Shown: positions 34,464-43,175 of the stretch, piece after piece
How the letters are laid out: every line of letters begins with the position of its first letter
Numbering within the stretch: the first letter of the stretch is position 1
From: Hymenobacter psoromatis
GTDB lineage: Bacteria > Bacteroidota > Bacteroidia > Cytophagales > Hymenobacteraceae
Length of the DNA stretch: 64,000 nt
Direction of reading: 5' to 3'
NCBI GenBank assembly: GCA_001596155.1
Contig: CP014771.1
Location: 3,906,001 to 3,970,000 of the forward strand
Translations under genes and position numbers: made by a program
Notes under the pieces: model-generated
Told to the model about the DNA's origin: nothing
Seen by the model: the letters and a program-made list of their open reading frames with translations, nothing else
Databases searched by the model: none

Positions 34464-35478
34464 ACCCCCTCGCTTTCGCTACTTCAAACAGCATAATGCC
34501 AGCCGCTACGCCCACGTTGAGGCTCTGAATCTGGCCGCTCATCGGGATGCGCAGGCGCTGGTCGCAGAGGCGCAGCAACTCGGGCGCGATGCCGTCTTCC
34601 TCCGAACCCATCACCACGGCGATGGGACCGCTGAAGCTGGCCGGCTCGGTGTGGCCGAGGTCAGCGTCGGATTTTTCGGTGCAGGCGATGACCGTTAAGC
34701 CGCTTTCTTTCAAAAAGATGATGGTCTGGCGCAGGTCGGCCTCGCGGCACACGGGCAGGATGTTGAGCGCGCCGGCCGAGGTTTTCACGGCGTCGCCGTT
34801 AATTTGGGCCGCGCCGTGGGCGGGCACCACCAGCGCCTGCACGCCCAGGCACTCGGCCGTGCGGGCAATGGCGCCGAAGTTGCGCACGTCCGTCACGCGG
34901 TCGAGCAGCAGGATAAACGGCACCTTGCCATCTTCAAACAAACCAGCCAGCAGCGTATCGAGCGGGGCAAAGTCGATGGGCGACACGAAGGCCACCGCGC
35001 CCTGGTGGTTTTTGCGGGTCAGGCTCTCCAGCTTCTCCAGCGGCACCAGCGACACGGGCACGTTGGCCTCGCGCGCCAGGTTGGAAATGTCCTGCGTGAG
35101 CGAATTTTTGGTGCCGCGCAGCAGGAAAATCTTGTCCAGGGTGCGGCCCGCGTTCAGTGCTTCCAAGATGGGGCGCAGGCCAAAGAGCATGTCGATGCTG
35201 CGGTCGGCGGCCGGCCGGGTGGTGTGCTCCTTGTAAAACGGCGTGGCATTCCGGTCCCGGCTGGGCATCACCTGCCGGCCTTTGTCATCATAAAATGGCC
35301 GTTGCGGACGTGCCTTGTTGGCGCCATCATTGCCGGCCGGCCGGCGGTCGTCGCGGTCGCCGGCGGGGGTAGGGCGGCCGGTGCGGCGCTCGCCGCTATC
35401 GGCCCCTTCGCGGAAGCGGCGCGGCACGTAATCATCACTGAACCCGTCGTTTAGCGGGCGGTCGTCGTTCTTCTCCAT
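34462..35478 (-). CDS. rlmB: 23S rRNA (guanosine-2'-O-)-methyltransferase, TrmH/RlmB family
   Basis: SPOUT methyltransferase using S-adenosylmethionine. 338 residues, ATG at 35478. The first ~90 residues are a charged, low-complexity extension (RRFREGADSGERRTGRP). Then the substrate-binding domain (LFGLRPILEALNAG) and the SpoU domain with its three motifs: DRVTDVRNFGAIARTAE, VVMGSEEDGI and IPMSGQIQSLNVGVAAGI (the knot). The start lies 28 bp inside the upstream GWxTD gene, so the two are translationally coupled. Confidence 0.92.
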   Translation of the reverse strand: MEKNDDRPLNDGFSDDYVPRRFREGADSGERRTGRPTPAGDRDDRRPAGNDGANKARPQRPFYDDKGRQVMPSRDRNATPFYKEHTTRPAADRSIDMLFGLRPILEALNAGRTLDKIFLLRGTKNSLTQDISNLAREANVPVSLVPLEKLESLTRKNHQGAVAFVSPIDFAPLDTLLAGLFEDGKVPFILLLDRVTDVRNFGAIARTAECLGVQALVVPAHGAAQINGDAVKTSAGALNILPVCREADLRQTIIFLKESGLTVIACTEKSDADLGHTEPASFSGPIAVVMGSEEDGIAPELLRLCDQRLRIPMSGQIQSLNVGVAAGIMLFEVAKARG

Positions 35479-36752
35479 TTTTCTACGGCGGCATACCAGA
35501 GCATTTCGTACTCGGGTCGGCGCACCAATTCGTAATTAGCAGGTGCTAAGGTAGTAGGGCGCGGCCGGAAGGTGAAGGCCACGGCCTCGCCCTGGTGGCC
35601 GGCCTGGTCGTAGTGCCAGCGCTCGGTGCCGTCGGGCAGGCGGCGCACGCTCTGGGGCGGCCCCAGCACCACGTAGAGCAGGCCCTGGTCGGTGAGCCAG
35701 CCCGCCTTGTGACCGCTAAACAGCTCATTGGCAGTCGTCACGCGGCTGTAGTAGCGCCGAATCTTGTCGCGAGCCAGGCTTTGGTCGCCGCCCGAAGCAT
35801 CGAGCCAAAAATGGTCGATGGCCCGCTTGGGGTCGGCGGCTTTCAGCAGAGCCTGGCGCTCGGTGGCGGTGGTCAGGTATAGCAGCGGCTCGATGACTTC
35901 GGGCGCGGTGCTTTGGCCTGGAAAGCTGGCCGGCACCACCAGCAGCGGCACCGTGTGCACCGACTCGCCGCCCGCGCCACCCACTTTCAGCGCATACAGT
36001 CCCTGCTTCGGCAAGCGCAGCAGGCCGCCCGCCGCCATCGGCGCGGCCGACGAGTCGAGCACGCCCAGCGTGCGCGGAGCCGCTGCCTGCCGCCGGGGGT
36101 CGGTGAAGGGGGGTAGGGCAGGCGTGCCGGTGGGGTAGCGCCGCCAGCGCACCGGCTGGCTCAGGCCAAACATGGCTACCGCAACTCCTTCGCCCGTGTT
36201 CAGATAGGGCCGGTCAAGCACCATCCCGGCCGAGTCGAGCAGCACGAAAGGCCGGGTGAGCACCTCGGGCGTGAGGCGCAGCCAGGCCGTAGTAGCGGGG
36301 TCCTGGTCGGCGGCGGGCGGCTGGTTGGTGAGTGCCGGCGTGTCGAGGCTGACTTGCAGCACCGCGCCCGCCGGGAGGCTGGCCGCCGCCACGGCCGCCG
36401 TGAGCACCTGCGTTGGGGCCGCCGGGTTGGAGCCGGGGTAGGGCCGGGCGGCGCGCACCTGCTGCCACAGCGGCTGCTTGGCCTCGTAGGTGGCCCAGCC
36501 GGTGAGCCTCAGCCCCGGCGCAGCGGAACCTGGCACGACCGCTTTGTGGTTGATAAAAATGCGGAGACTATCGCCCTCGCGGCGCAGCACCGGCAGCAGC
36601 CGGTCGGGCACCGGGCGGTAGAGCCCCGCAAAATCGGGGGTAGAGAGCAGGTGCGGCGCGGCCGCCAGGCCAGTTAAGCCGGCCAGCAGCACGCCGAGCC
36701 AAAACCTAGCCCCCGGCCCGCCGTAAATTGCCTTTCTTTCTTGATAACTCAT
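35451..36752 (-). CDS. GWxTD domain-containing protein
   Basis: 433 residues from the ATG at 36752 (MSYQERKAIYGG). One N-terminal hydrophobic helix (FWLGVLLAGLTGLAAA) serves as anchor or signal. The name-giving GWLTD motif is near residue 350, in KAGWLTDQGLLYVVLGPPQSV, preceded by the FWLDASGGDQSLARDKIRRYYSRV helix. Family found in Bacteroidota and related phyla, function unknown. The ATG shares two bases with the ATG of the divergent DUF4834 gene (CAT at 36750-36752, ATG at 36751-36753). An extension to 36857 would run through that gene and is rejected. Confidence 0.88.
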   Translation of the reverse strand: MSYQERKAIYGGPGARFWLGVLLAGLTGLAAAPHLLSTPDFAGLYRPVPDRLLPVLRREGDSLRIFINHKAVVPGSAAPGLRLTGWATYEAKQPLWQQVRAARPYPGSNPAAPTQVLTAAVAAASLPAGAVLQVSLDTPALTNQPPAADQDPATTAWLRLTPEVLTRPFVLLDSAGMVLDRPYLNTGEGVAVAMFGLSQPVRWRRYPTGTPALPPFTDPRRQAAAPRTLGVLDSSAAPMAAGGLLRLPKQGLYALKVGGAGGESVHTVPLLVVPASFPGQSTAPEVIEPLLYLTTATERQALLKAADPKRAIDHFWLDASGGDQSLARDKIRRYYSRVTTANELFSGHKAGWLTDQGLLYVVLGPPQSVRRLPDGTERWHYDQAGHQGEAVAFTFRPRPTTLAPANYELVRRPEYEMLWYAAVEKWRRTTTAR

Positions 36753-37047
36753 GGGCTTCACGATTTCGCTGGTCGTTTTTTTCTTGCTTGTACGGTTTGT
36801 GCTGCCGCAGGTGCTGCGGGCGGTGCTCGGCGGCTTTGTGCGGCAGCAGGCGCACAAGGCGCAGCAAGGCGGCTTCTACCCCCCCGGCGCCGGCCAGCCC
36901 ACGGGCGGCTACCAGCAGCAAGCCCAGCAAGCGCCCCCTACCCGGCCCGGCGAGGTGCGTGTTGATTACGTGCCGCCCACAACTTCGGGTGCCGAGCGCA
37001 AGCACGAATTTCGCGGCGGCGAGTATGTGGACTATGAAGATGTCTGA
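36751..37047 (+). CDS. DUF4834 domain-containing protein
   Basis: 98 residues. One N-terminal membrane helix (MGFTISLVVFFLLVRFVLP), then a Gln/Gly/Pro-rich spacer and a conserved charged end (KHEFRGGEYVDYEDV). Typical DUF4834 layout of Bacteroidota; function unknown. Start codon overlaps that of the divergent GWxTD gene, so its promoter must lie inside that gene. Its TGA stop is the first triplet of element B. Confidence 0.85.
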   Translation: MGFTISLVVFFLLVRFVLPQVLRAVLGGFVRQQAHKAQQGGFYPPGAGQPTGGYQQQAQQAPPTRPGEVRVDYVPPTTSGAERKHEFRGGEYVDYEDV

Positions 37048-37640
37048 ACCACGGATTCATCCGGATTTTTCGGATTAGTCGGATTTTGTGGACGATTATT
37101 TTAAGGGCTATTTATGGGATAAGCAGGAAGTTTGCGAATAACTGGCAGCTTTCTCCGTATTAACGTCTTGATTATCTTGATTTTATGCTGATTGATACCC
37201 GATTCAATAAGCTGACTGAAACCATTATTGGGTGTGCCATGCAGGTACACCGCATATTGGGTACTGGCTTTCAGGAAGTGATTTACCAGCGCAGCCTAGC
37301 AGTGGAGTTGGATGGGGCGGGCGTTGTTTTTGGGCGGGAAATCGAAATGCCACTCTTCTACAAAGGCGTAGAAGTTGGGAGCCGAAGGGTCGATTTTTTG
37401 GTAGAAGAAACCATATTGGTCGAGCTAAAAGCACTATACGAGATAACCCCCACGCACCATGCCCAAATCATCAACTACTTGGAAGCCTACCACCTGGAAG
37501 TCGGCTTACTCATCAATTTTGGCGAACCAAGCCTAAAATTCAAGCGCTTCCTAAAAAACCAGCCCCGCCACTAAAAAGCGAAGCGCTAATCGTCCACAAA
37601 ATCCGACTAATCCGAAAAATCCGGATGAATCCGTGGTTCA
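37045..37640. mobile_element. Palindromic element B carrying a second GxxExxY gene
   Basis: Arms 37045-37097 and 37588-37640 are perfect 53-bp inverted repeats. They contain four CGGATT units about 9-11 bp apart and end in TTTTGTGGACG, as in element A, although the sequence between units differs. The left arm starts with the stop codon TGA of the DUF4834 gene; the right arm ends 2 bp before the stop of the convergent DUF5686 gene. The element contains exactly one gene (37185-37574). No transposase is present. Confidence 0.72.
37185..37574 (+). CDS. GxxExxY protein (PD-(D/E)XK-like), second copy
   Basis: 129 residues, ATG at 37185. Motif GFQEVIY gives Gly28, Glu31, Tyr34; the nuclease-like core is Asp70 in RRVDFLVE and Glu80-x-Lys82 in LVELKA. 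These are the same residue numbers as in the copy at 26612, with which it shares roughly 60 percent of residues by eye, including the opening DTRFNKLTE and the HHAQxINYL segment. AT-richer than the surrounding genes. Enclosed by the perfect arms of element B. Function unknown. Confidence 0.92.
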   Translation: MLIDTRFNKLTETIIGCAMQVHRILGTGFQEVIYQRSLAVELDGAGVVFGREIEMPLFYKGVEVGSRRVDFLVEETILVELKALYEITPTHHAQIINYLEAYHLEVGLLINFGEPSLKFKRFLKNQPRH

Positions 37641-37642
37641 GA

Positions 37643-40312
37643 TTAAAAGCCCAGGCCCACCCGCAGGCCGCTATTGGTGTGCTGCCCGCTTTGCAGGCCG
37701 GTGTAAAAGTCAACCCGCATCACTTTGAAGATGTGCTCCACACCCGCGCCCAGCTCTAAATATTGCCCAATCTGGGCGGTGTGGAGGTAGTTGAGGGAGA
37801 TGACTTCCTGCCATTTCAAGGCGCGCAGCAGCGGTATTTTATTGAAGATAAAGCCGTTGAAATGGTGGTTGAAGTGGCCCTCAAAGTAGCTGGCGCGGGT
37901 GCTGTACTGGTAGTAATCGAGGAGCTGAAACTGCGCGAAGTCGGCCGCCAGCAGCGTGCGATTGCCCGAAAAATGATGATAGTCGGCGAAAGTCAGCCCC
38001 TCCTGCTTGCCCGCGAAGCCACCCACCACCAAGTGTACCGCCGAGGTGCCCAGCAATCCAAACTGCCGCGAGTAGCGCGCCGAGGCTTGCAGCAGAAAGT
38101 AGCGCACGTCGGCACCCAGCAGATGCGGCACGGCCAGTTGGCCCTGCACATTAACTAGCGGCCACTTCGAGCCCAGATTGTACTTGCCCTCAGGCCGCAT
38201 AATGTAGCGCTGGCCCGGCCGGTAGCTCAGGCTGAGGCCCAGCACGGCGGCGTTGCTCTGGCCAAAGCCCGTGCCGGCGGGTGCCTCCGCGGCCACCGGC
38301 TGGTTGGGGGTGAAGGCCCGGCCCGGCACGTCGTGCCAGAGGTAGTCGGCGGTGTTATACAGCTCCACGCGCTGGAAATAGCTGGCCGCGCCGCGCACCG
38401 TGAGGCCATTCACCGGCTCCCAGAGGTAGCTCACTTCGGCACCGTCGCGGCGGTAGAGCTTGGCGTAGTTGCGGTTTTCCAGCAGCGAATACTCCGAATT
38501 AATAAAGGGCGTAAGCTGCGAGTTGTGGTCGAAATTCTCGATGGTGCGGCCCGCCACCAGCCCCAGCTGGCGCGTTTTCTGCGGGTCGAGCTGCCAGTTC
38601 AGGGCCAGGCTGGGTTGCAGCTGGTGGTTGCTGAAGCCATAGCGCAGGGTAGGGGTCAGGCTCACGAAGCGGCGGTCGTACGTGCGCTGGGTGTAGGTGG
38701 CCTCGGCATTCAGCAAATAGCCCTCTACCGTGTTGTATTGCAGTTCGTTAAAGACAGGCTGCACCGCGAAGGTGCGCTTGGCGAAGGTGTTGCTATAGGT
38801 GTAGCCGGTGAGCAGCAGCTTGTCCACGCCCAGCTCGTTGCGCTTGCGGTCGAGCGAGTCCTGGTAGGAGCGCGAGTTGCGAATTACCTCGCTGCTATCC
38901 TTTTTGTGGTAGTCGATTTTCTCCTCCTCGGTGAGTGGCACCGGGCGCAGCTGAGCCCAGTAGGTGGTGTCGCGCTCGTTCACGCCTTTTTCCACCAGCT
39001 GCACCTCGCCTTTTTTCATCTGCGCGATAGGGTCATTGCGCAGCGAGTCGCGCTGGGCCTGCTGCACCTGGCGGCGCACCTGCTTGTTGAGGCCGCGCAG
39101 GTCAGGCTTTTCGCGCTTAATTTGGCGGGTTAATTCCTTGGTGGTAACTGGGGCAATTGGTGCTTGGGTAGTAGAAACTCTTAACTCTTCACTCTTCACT
39201 TTTAACTCAACAGGCGGCGCGGGGTAGGTGGGCACCACGCGGTTGTAATCTGAAAAAACGGCCGTTATAAAACCCGAGCCCTTGAAGCCCAGGGCCGAAA
39301 AACTCACCGTTAGCTTCTGCGACTGAATAATCCAGGCCCAGGGCGCGCCGGGCGCGGGCGCGAACAGCTGCTCCACGTGCAGGTCGTCTATGTAGTCGAG
39401 CTGGGCATCTTTGTTGAGGCGCAAATCCACGGATTGCAGCCGCCACGACCCATCCACAACGTAAATAAATCCCGAAAAAACCGGGTCGGAGCGCCGGCGC
39501 GGAATTACCCGGATTTTATGCACCAGCTCGCCGTTTTGCTGGCTGCTGCCCACCAATTCATACTGGTAAAAGAGCAGGGCGTTGGCGGCAATCGGCGACA
39601 CGAAGCCGCGCTCCGAAAAGCCCGATTTCACCAGGTTATTATAAAAATTGATGCCCCGGCCCGCGCTAGCCCGGTTGAAGCTGATGCCGCGCGAGTCGCC
39701 GCTGACCCGGCTCGACAGCATGCGCTCCTTCACTACGTCGGGCTGCGTGAAGGCTATTTCCGACAGGCTTTCGGAAAGATAAAAAATGCCCGGCTTGAGG
39801 TCCGGCCCCACTTTTAGGAGGCCAAAAATCTTGCTCGGCGTTTCGCTTAGGCGCGCCAGGGCTTTAATATAAATGCGCGCCCGGAAGGCCGCCACTTCGC
39901 GCTGGTGGTAGGCGCGCCACTGCTGCGCGTGCTGAATGATGGCGTAGGCCGGGTCGCGGTCGGTGCCGCGCACCGTCACCTCAGTGAGGCTATACGACTC
40001 GGGCACCAGCGTGATATTGAAAGTCAGCGTGGAGTCGCCGGCCGGCACGCGCACGGTTTCGGTGCGGGGCCGGTAGCCTACGTACTGAAAAACAAGTTGA
40101 TACGTGCCGCCCGCCAGCCGCAGCTGGTACTGGCCCTGCTCATTGGAGCCGGTGCTGGTGGCCGAGCCGCGCACCGCCACGTTGGCAAAGGGTAGGCCCG
40201 CGCCATCCGGCCCGCTCACCTTGCCCCTGATGGTGCCGGCCGCCGCCCCCAGCGCCGCTGTTAGGCATAAAACAACCAGGTAGTAAAACGACGCGCGCAC
40301 GGTAACCAGCAT
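37643..40312 (-). CDS. DUF5686 and carboxypeptidase-regulatory-like domain outer-membrane protein
   Basis: 889 residues, ATG at 40312, with a signal peptide (FYYLVVLCLTAALGAAAG). Residues about 25-110 form a CarboxypepD_reg-like domain (GTIRGKVSGPDGAGLPFANV). The remainder is DUF5686, predicted to end in a beta-barrel with amphipathic strands and the C-terminal GLQSGQHTNSGLRVGLGF. Related to the surface-protein families of Bacteroidota; no substrate can be given. Near residues 367-379 the chain contains ELKVKSEELRV, encoded by an inserted repeat (39176-39212) also seen in MurF-Alr. Confidence 0.85.
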   Translation of the reverse strand: MLVTVRASFYYLVVLCLTAALGAAAGTIRGKVSGPDGAGLPFANVAVRGSATSTGSNEQGQYQLRLAGGTYQLVFQYVGYRPRTETVRVPAGDSTLTFNITLVPESYSLTEVTVRGTDRDPAYAIIQHAQQWRAYHQREVAAFRARIYIKALARLSETPSKIFGLLKVGPDLKPGIFYLSESLSEIAFTQPDVVKERMLSSRVSGDSRGISFNRASAGRGINFYNNLVKSGFSERGFVSPIAANALLFYQYELVGSSQQNGELVHKIRVIPRRRSDPVFSGFIYVVDGSWRLQSVDLRLNKDAQLDYIDDLHVEQLFAPAPGAPWAWIIQSQKLTVSFSALGFKGSGFITAVFSDYNRVVPTYPAPPVELKVKSEELRVSTTQAPIAPVTTKELTRQIKREKPDLRGLNKQVRRQVQQAQRDSLRNDPIAQMKKGEVQLVEKGVNERDTTYWAQLRPVPLTEEEKIDYHKKDSSEVIRNSRSYQDSLDRKRNELGVDKLLLTGYTYSNTFAKRTFAVQPVFNELQYNTVEGYLLNAEATYTQRTYDRRFVSLTPTLRYGFSNHQLQPSLALNWQLDPQKTRQLGLVAGRTIENFDHNSQLTPFINSEYSLLENRNYAKLYRRDGAEVSYLWEPVNGLTVRGAASYFQRVELYNTADYLWHDVPGRAFTPNQPVAAEAPAGTGFGQSNAAVLGLSLSYRPGQRYIMRPEGKYNLGSKWPLVNVQGQLAVPHLLGADVRYFLLQASARYSRQFGLLGTSAVHLVVGGFAGKQEGLTFADYHHFSGNRTLLAADFAQFQLLDYYQYSTRASYFEGHFNHHFNGFIFNKIPLLRALKWQEVISLNYLHTAQIGQYLELGAGVEHIFKVMRVDFYTGLQSGQHTNSGLRVGLGF
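39176..39212. repeat. Half of an AGAGTTAAGAGTGAAG-type palindrome inside a coding region
   Basis: Repeated ACTCTTAACTCTTCACTCTT units on the plus strand, in frame with the DUF5686 gene and encoding ELKVKSEELRV. The same units form both arms of the repeat at 50621-50742. Confidence 0.75.
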
Positions 40313-40436
40313 AAGCTAAAGCAATTCCAAAGTAGCGGGCAAGATAGGCCCACCGCTAGCTAGATACCCGTTGTCGGCAAAAGGTTGGGAGCCGCGCCAT
40401 TGGGTTGGCGTTGGGCGGGGGTAGGGCAATGCCAAA

Positions 40437-41294
40437 TCAGAGTTTTTTCTTTTCCTGGCGGGCCGCGTACCAGCCATTCAGCCCTACCCCGAGCAGCACC
40501 AGCGCGATGCCGGGATAGACCTGAAGCCTGATTTTCTCCCCAAAAATGAAGTAGCCCAGCGCGAGGCCGTAGAGCAGACCCAGGTAGTCGAGGGCCGCCA
40601 GGTGGCTGGCCGCGTGCGCTCGGAAGGCCCGCGTGACGAACCACAGCGCCACGTGCGTGAAGCCGCCCGCTAGCGCCAGCCACGCCCACTCCGCGCCTTG
40701 CGGCCATTTAAAAGCAAAGAACAGCCAGCCCGCAGCGATGACCAGCGGCACCAGATTGAAGTAAAAAACCGGCACCAGCGGCTCCACTCTATCGCCTACC
40801 CGCCGCAAAAACACACTGCTTAGCCCCGATGACACCGCCGACCCTACCCCCAGCAGCACGCCCGCCGAGAGCAGCCCCTCCGTGCCTTTGGCCAACGCCA
40901 CGCCGGCCACCGCCAGCGCGTAGAAGCCAAACTGCCAGGACTTTAGCGGCTCGCCTACCAGCCAGATGGCGGCCACCGCCGTGATAACCGGGGCCAGGTA
41001 GCTGAGCGTGACGGCCCCGCCCAACGGCAGCACCTTGAGGGCCAGAAACCCCAGTATCAGCGAACCTGCGCCGAAGACGCCCCGGCCCCACAAATCGAAC
41101 CGCGCCGCCGGCGGCCCCCACACCGCCACGCCCGTGCGCCGCAGCTGCCACACCGTGAGGCTGAGCGAAATAAGGCAGCGGCCAAAAATGATTTCGCCCG
41201 TGGGCACGGCTTCCAGCTTCTTCACCGCCACGTTGACGACGGCCAGCAGGGCGGTCGAGGCCAGCATGTAGAAAAATCCGCGGGGAATGCGCAT
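40437..41294 (-). CDS. DMT-superfamily (EamA) transporter
   Basis: 285 residues from the ATG at 41294; the TTG at 41303 is a weaker option. Ten hydrophobic segments can be traced, in two EamA repeats of about five helices each (STALLAVVNVAVKKLEAVP at the start of the first, VLLGVGSAVSSGLSSVFLRR at the second). Drug/metabolite exporter family, inner membrane; substrate not predictable. A palindrome at 41305-41383 occupies the divergent gap to recX. Confidence 0.85.
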   Translation of the reverse strand: MRIPRGFFYMLASTALLAVVNVAVKKLEAVPTGEIIFGRCLISLSLTVWQLRRTGVAVWGPPAARFDLWGRGVFGAGSLILGFLALKVLPLGGAVTLSYLAPVITAVAAIWLVGEPLKSWQFGFYALAVAGVALAKGTEGLLSAGVLLGVGSAVSSGLSSVFLRRVGDRVEPLVPVFYFNLVPLVIAAGWLFFAFKWPQGAEWAWLALAGGFTHVALWFVTRAFRAHAASHLAALDYLGLLYGLALGYFIFGEKIRLQVYPGIALVLLGVGLNGWYAARQEKKKL

Positions 41295-41304
41295 AAAAGG
41301 CAAT

Positions 41305-41383
41305 GATAACTATCGACCTCCCCCAACGGCCGGCCGCGGCACGTTTGGCCGCGGCCGGCCGTTGGGGGAGGCCGATAGTTATC
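41305..41383. repeat. 36-bp GC-rich inverted repeat
   Basis: Arms 41305-41340 and 41348-41383 with one mismatch, loop 7 bp, beginning GATAACTATCG and containing GGCCGGCCGCGG. It sits between divergent genes, where a terminator is not expected. Confidence 0.9.
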
Positions 41384-41439
41384 CAACGGGCCGGCTGCCG
41401 CTTCGTTTCCGTATTTTGCCGCGGCTCCCTACCCCCCTT

Positions 41440-41931
41440 ATGTTCAAAGACCCATCCAAAGCGCCCAAAAACTACACGCCCGCCGAGGCGCTGCCCAAAA
41501 TCGCGGCCTACTGCGCCTATCAGGAGCGCACCCAAAAAGAGGTCGAAGAAAAACTGAAAAGCTACGGCCTCGACGAGGACGACGCGGGCGAAATTATCAT
41601 CCGCCTCAGCCGCGAAAAGCTGCTCGATGAGGAGCGCTATGCCCAGGCCTACGCCCGCGGCAAGCACCGCACCAATGGCTGGGGCCGCCGCCGTATTCGC
41701 CTGGAGCTCAAGGCCAAAGGCCTGAGCGAGTACTGCATCAAAAGCGGGATGAAAGAACTGGAAAACGACGAGTACTACGACAAGCTCAAGCAGCTGTTGG
41801 GCCAGCGCGACGCCCGCGAAAAGGAAACGCACTCGCTAAAGCGCAAGATGAAACTCATGGCCTACCTCTCCCAAAAAGGCTATGAGTCGGACCTGATACA
41901 GGACGCGCTGGGCGAGCTGGCCGAAGAATAG
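41440..41931 (+). CDS. recX: RecX family regulatory protein
   Basis: Modulates RecA filaments. 163 residues from the ATG at 41440 (MFKDPSKAPKNYTPAEAL). Three-helix RecX repeats are seen: AYCAYQERTQKEVEEKLKSYG, then EERYAQAYARGKHRTNGWGRRRI, and a C-terminal repeat ending LSQKGYESDLIQDAL. The frame extends back to 41287 through the palindrome, but that part is not protein-like. RecA is not in the window. Confidence 0.9.
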   Translation: MFKDPSKAPKNYTPAEALPKIAAYCAYQERTQKEVEEKLKSYGLDEDDAGEIIIRLSREKLLDEERYAQAYARGKHRTNGWGRRRIRLELKAKGLSEYCIKSGMKELENDEYYDKLKQLLGQRDAREKETHSLKRKMKLMAYLSQKGYESDLIQDALGELAEE

Positions 41932-42095
41932 GGGAGTAGGGGGTGGCTTTTCGAAGCCGCCGCGGGTTTTAGCAGAATAAACTCGGGCCGGGCACCGAGC
42001 GACCGAAAACATGTTGGTACCTGAATTGGTAGTGGTGTCGGGCAACGTCAGCCCGCGTTTTCACTCCTTTTCATTCGCCTTTCGGGGCACCCATT

Positions 42096-42710
42096 ATGCA
42101 TATTCTGCAAGTTATTTCCAGTCCCCGCGCGGGGGCTTCGTTCAGCAAAAAGCTGGGTCAGGGCATCACCGAGAAGCTTCAGGCCGCCTACCCCGGCAGC
42201 ACCGTGCAGGTGCGCGACCTGGCTACTCACCCCTTTCCGCACCTCGAAGAAGCCAAGCTAAACGCGCTGTTTACGCCCGCTGAAAAGCGCACGCCCGAGC
42301 AGCACGAAGCCGCCAAACACTCCGACGACGCCATTGCCGAGGTGATGGCCGCCGATGTGCTCGTGATAGAAGCGCCGCTCTACAACTTCGGCATTCCCTC
42401 CACGCTCAAGGCTTGGATTGACCACATCGTGCGCGCCGGCCAAACCTTCCGTTACGTGGACGGCCGTCCCGAGGGCCTGATAAAGGGTAAAAAAATGTAC
42501 GTCGCGATGGCGAGCGGCGCAGTTTACTCCGAAGGCCCGTATGCTGCTTACGATTTCGTAGCGCCCTATCTGAAAGCCGTATTCGGCTTCGTGGGCTTTG
42601 CCGATATAGAAGTAGTGCGCGTGGAAGGCACTTCCATGCCCGGCGTGCAGGACACGGCCCTCGAAAAAGCGCTGGCCAGCGTGCATATCGGCGCGACTGC
42701 CACGGCCTAG
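42096..42710 (+). CDS. FMN-dependent NADH-azoreductase (AzoR-like)
   Basis: 204 residues, ATG at 42096. Flavodoxin-like fold with the FMN phosphate-binding start ILQVISSPRAGASFSKKLG and the conserved EAPLYNFGIPSTLKAWIDHI and GKKMYVAMASGAVYSEGP segments of the AzoR/Fre family. Reduces quinones and azo compounds with NADH, cytosolic. Single gene with about 160 nt of upstream DNA, in which I see no exact -7 box. Confidence 0.9.
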   Translation: MHILQVISSPRAGASFSKKLGQGITEKLQAAYPGSTVQVRDLATHPFPHLEEAKLNALFTPAEKRTPEQHEAAKHSDDAIAEVMAADVLVIEAPLYNFGIPSTLKAWIDHIVRAGQTFRYVDGRPEGLIKGKKMYVAMASGAVYSEGPYAAYDFVAPYLKAVFGFVGFADIEVVRVEGTSMPGVQDTALEKALASVHIGATATA

Positions 42711-42782
42711 TCAGGCAGCCGCAACCCTGGTTCGGTCAATTTCGTTAGCACTAATTGAATTAGTAATCAATTTTGAACTAAC

Positions 42783-43145
42783 ATGAAAATTTCTGTTGAA
42801 AAAGGCCAGGACAAAGGCTTCCTGCCCGATGGCCGCCACACCGTTACCATCACCAGCATAGAAGAAGGCACCAGCGAACACCAGAACGTGCCGTTTTTTG
42901 CCGCTCATATGGAAAGCGAGGATGGCTACGTTGACCAGCGCTTCTATAACTCGCCGGCCGGCCACCCCATTATTCTCTCGCTGTATTCGGCCGTGGGCAT
43001 CAAGCCCCAGGAAGGCAAGGACCTCGACACCAAACAGCTGATTGGCAAGCATTTGTCGATAGAAGTGAGCGACCACAGCTACGCAGACGCTGCCACCGGC
43101 AACGAGCGGACCATCCGCCAGGCCACCGGCTTCCGCGCCGCGTAG
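42783..43145 (+). CDS. Small soluble protein of unknown function
   Basis: 120 residues, ATG at 42783. No signal or membrane segment. Beta-rich appearance with GRHTVTITSIEEGTSEHQNVPFF and HLSIEVSDHSYADAATGNE; the layout loosely recalls DUF669-like or OB-fold proteins of phages, which bind single-stranded DNA, but this is only an impression. Alone between azoreductase and DUF4230 genes, followed by a 43-bp palindrome. Confidence 0.6.
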   Translation: MKISVEKGQDKGFLPDGRHTVTITSIEEGTSEHQNVPFFAAHMESEDGYVDQRFYNSPAGHPIILSLYSAVGIKPQEGKDLDTKQLIGKHLSIEVSDHSYADAATGNERTIRQATGFRAA

Positions 43146-43175
43146 GGGGGTAGGGGCTTCACAAATTACTTGATA

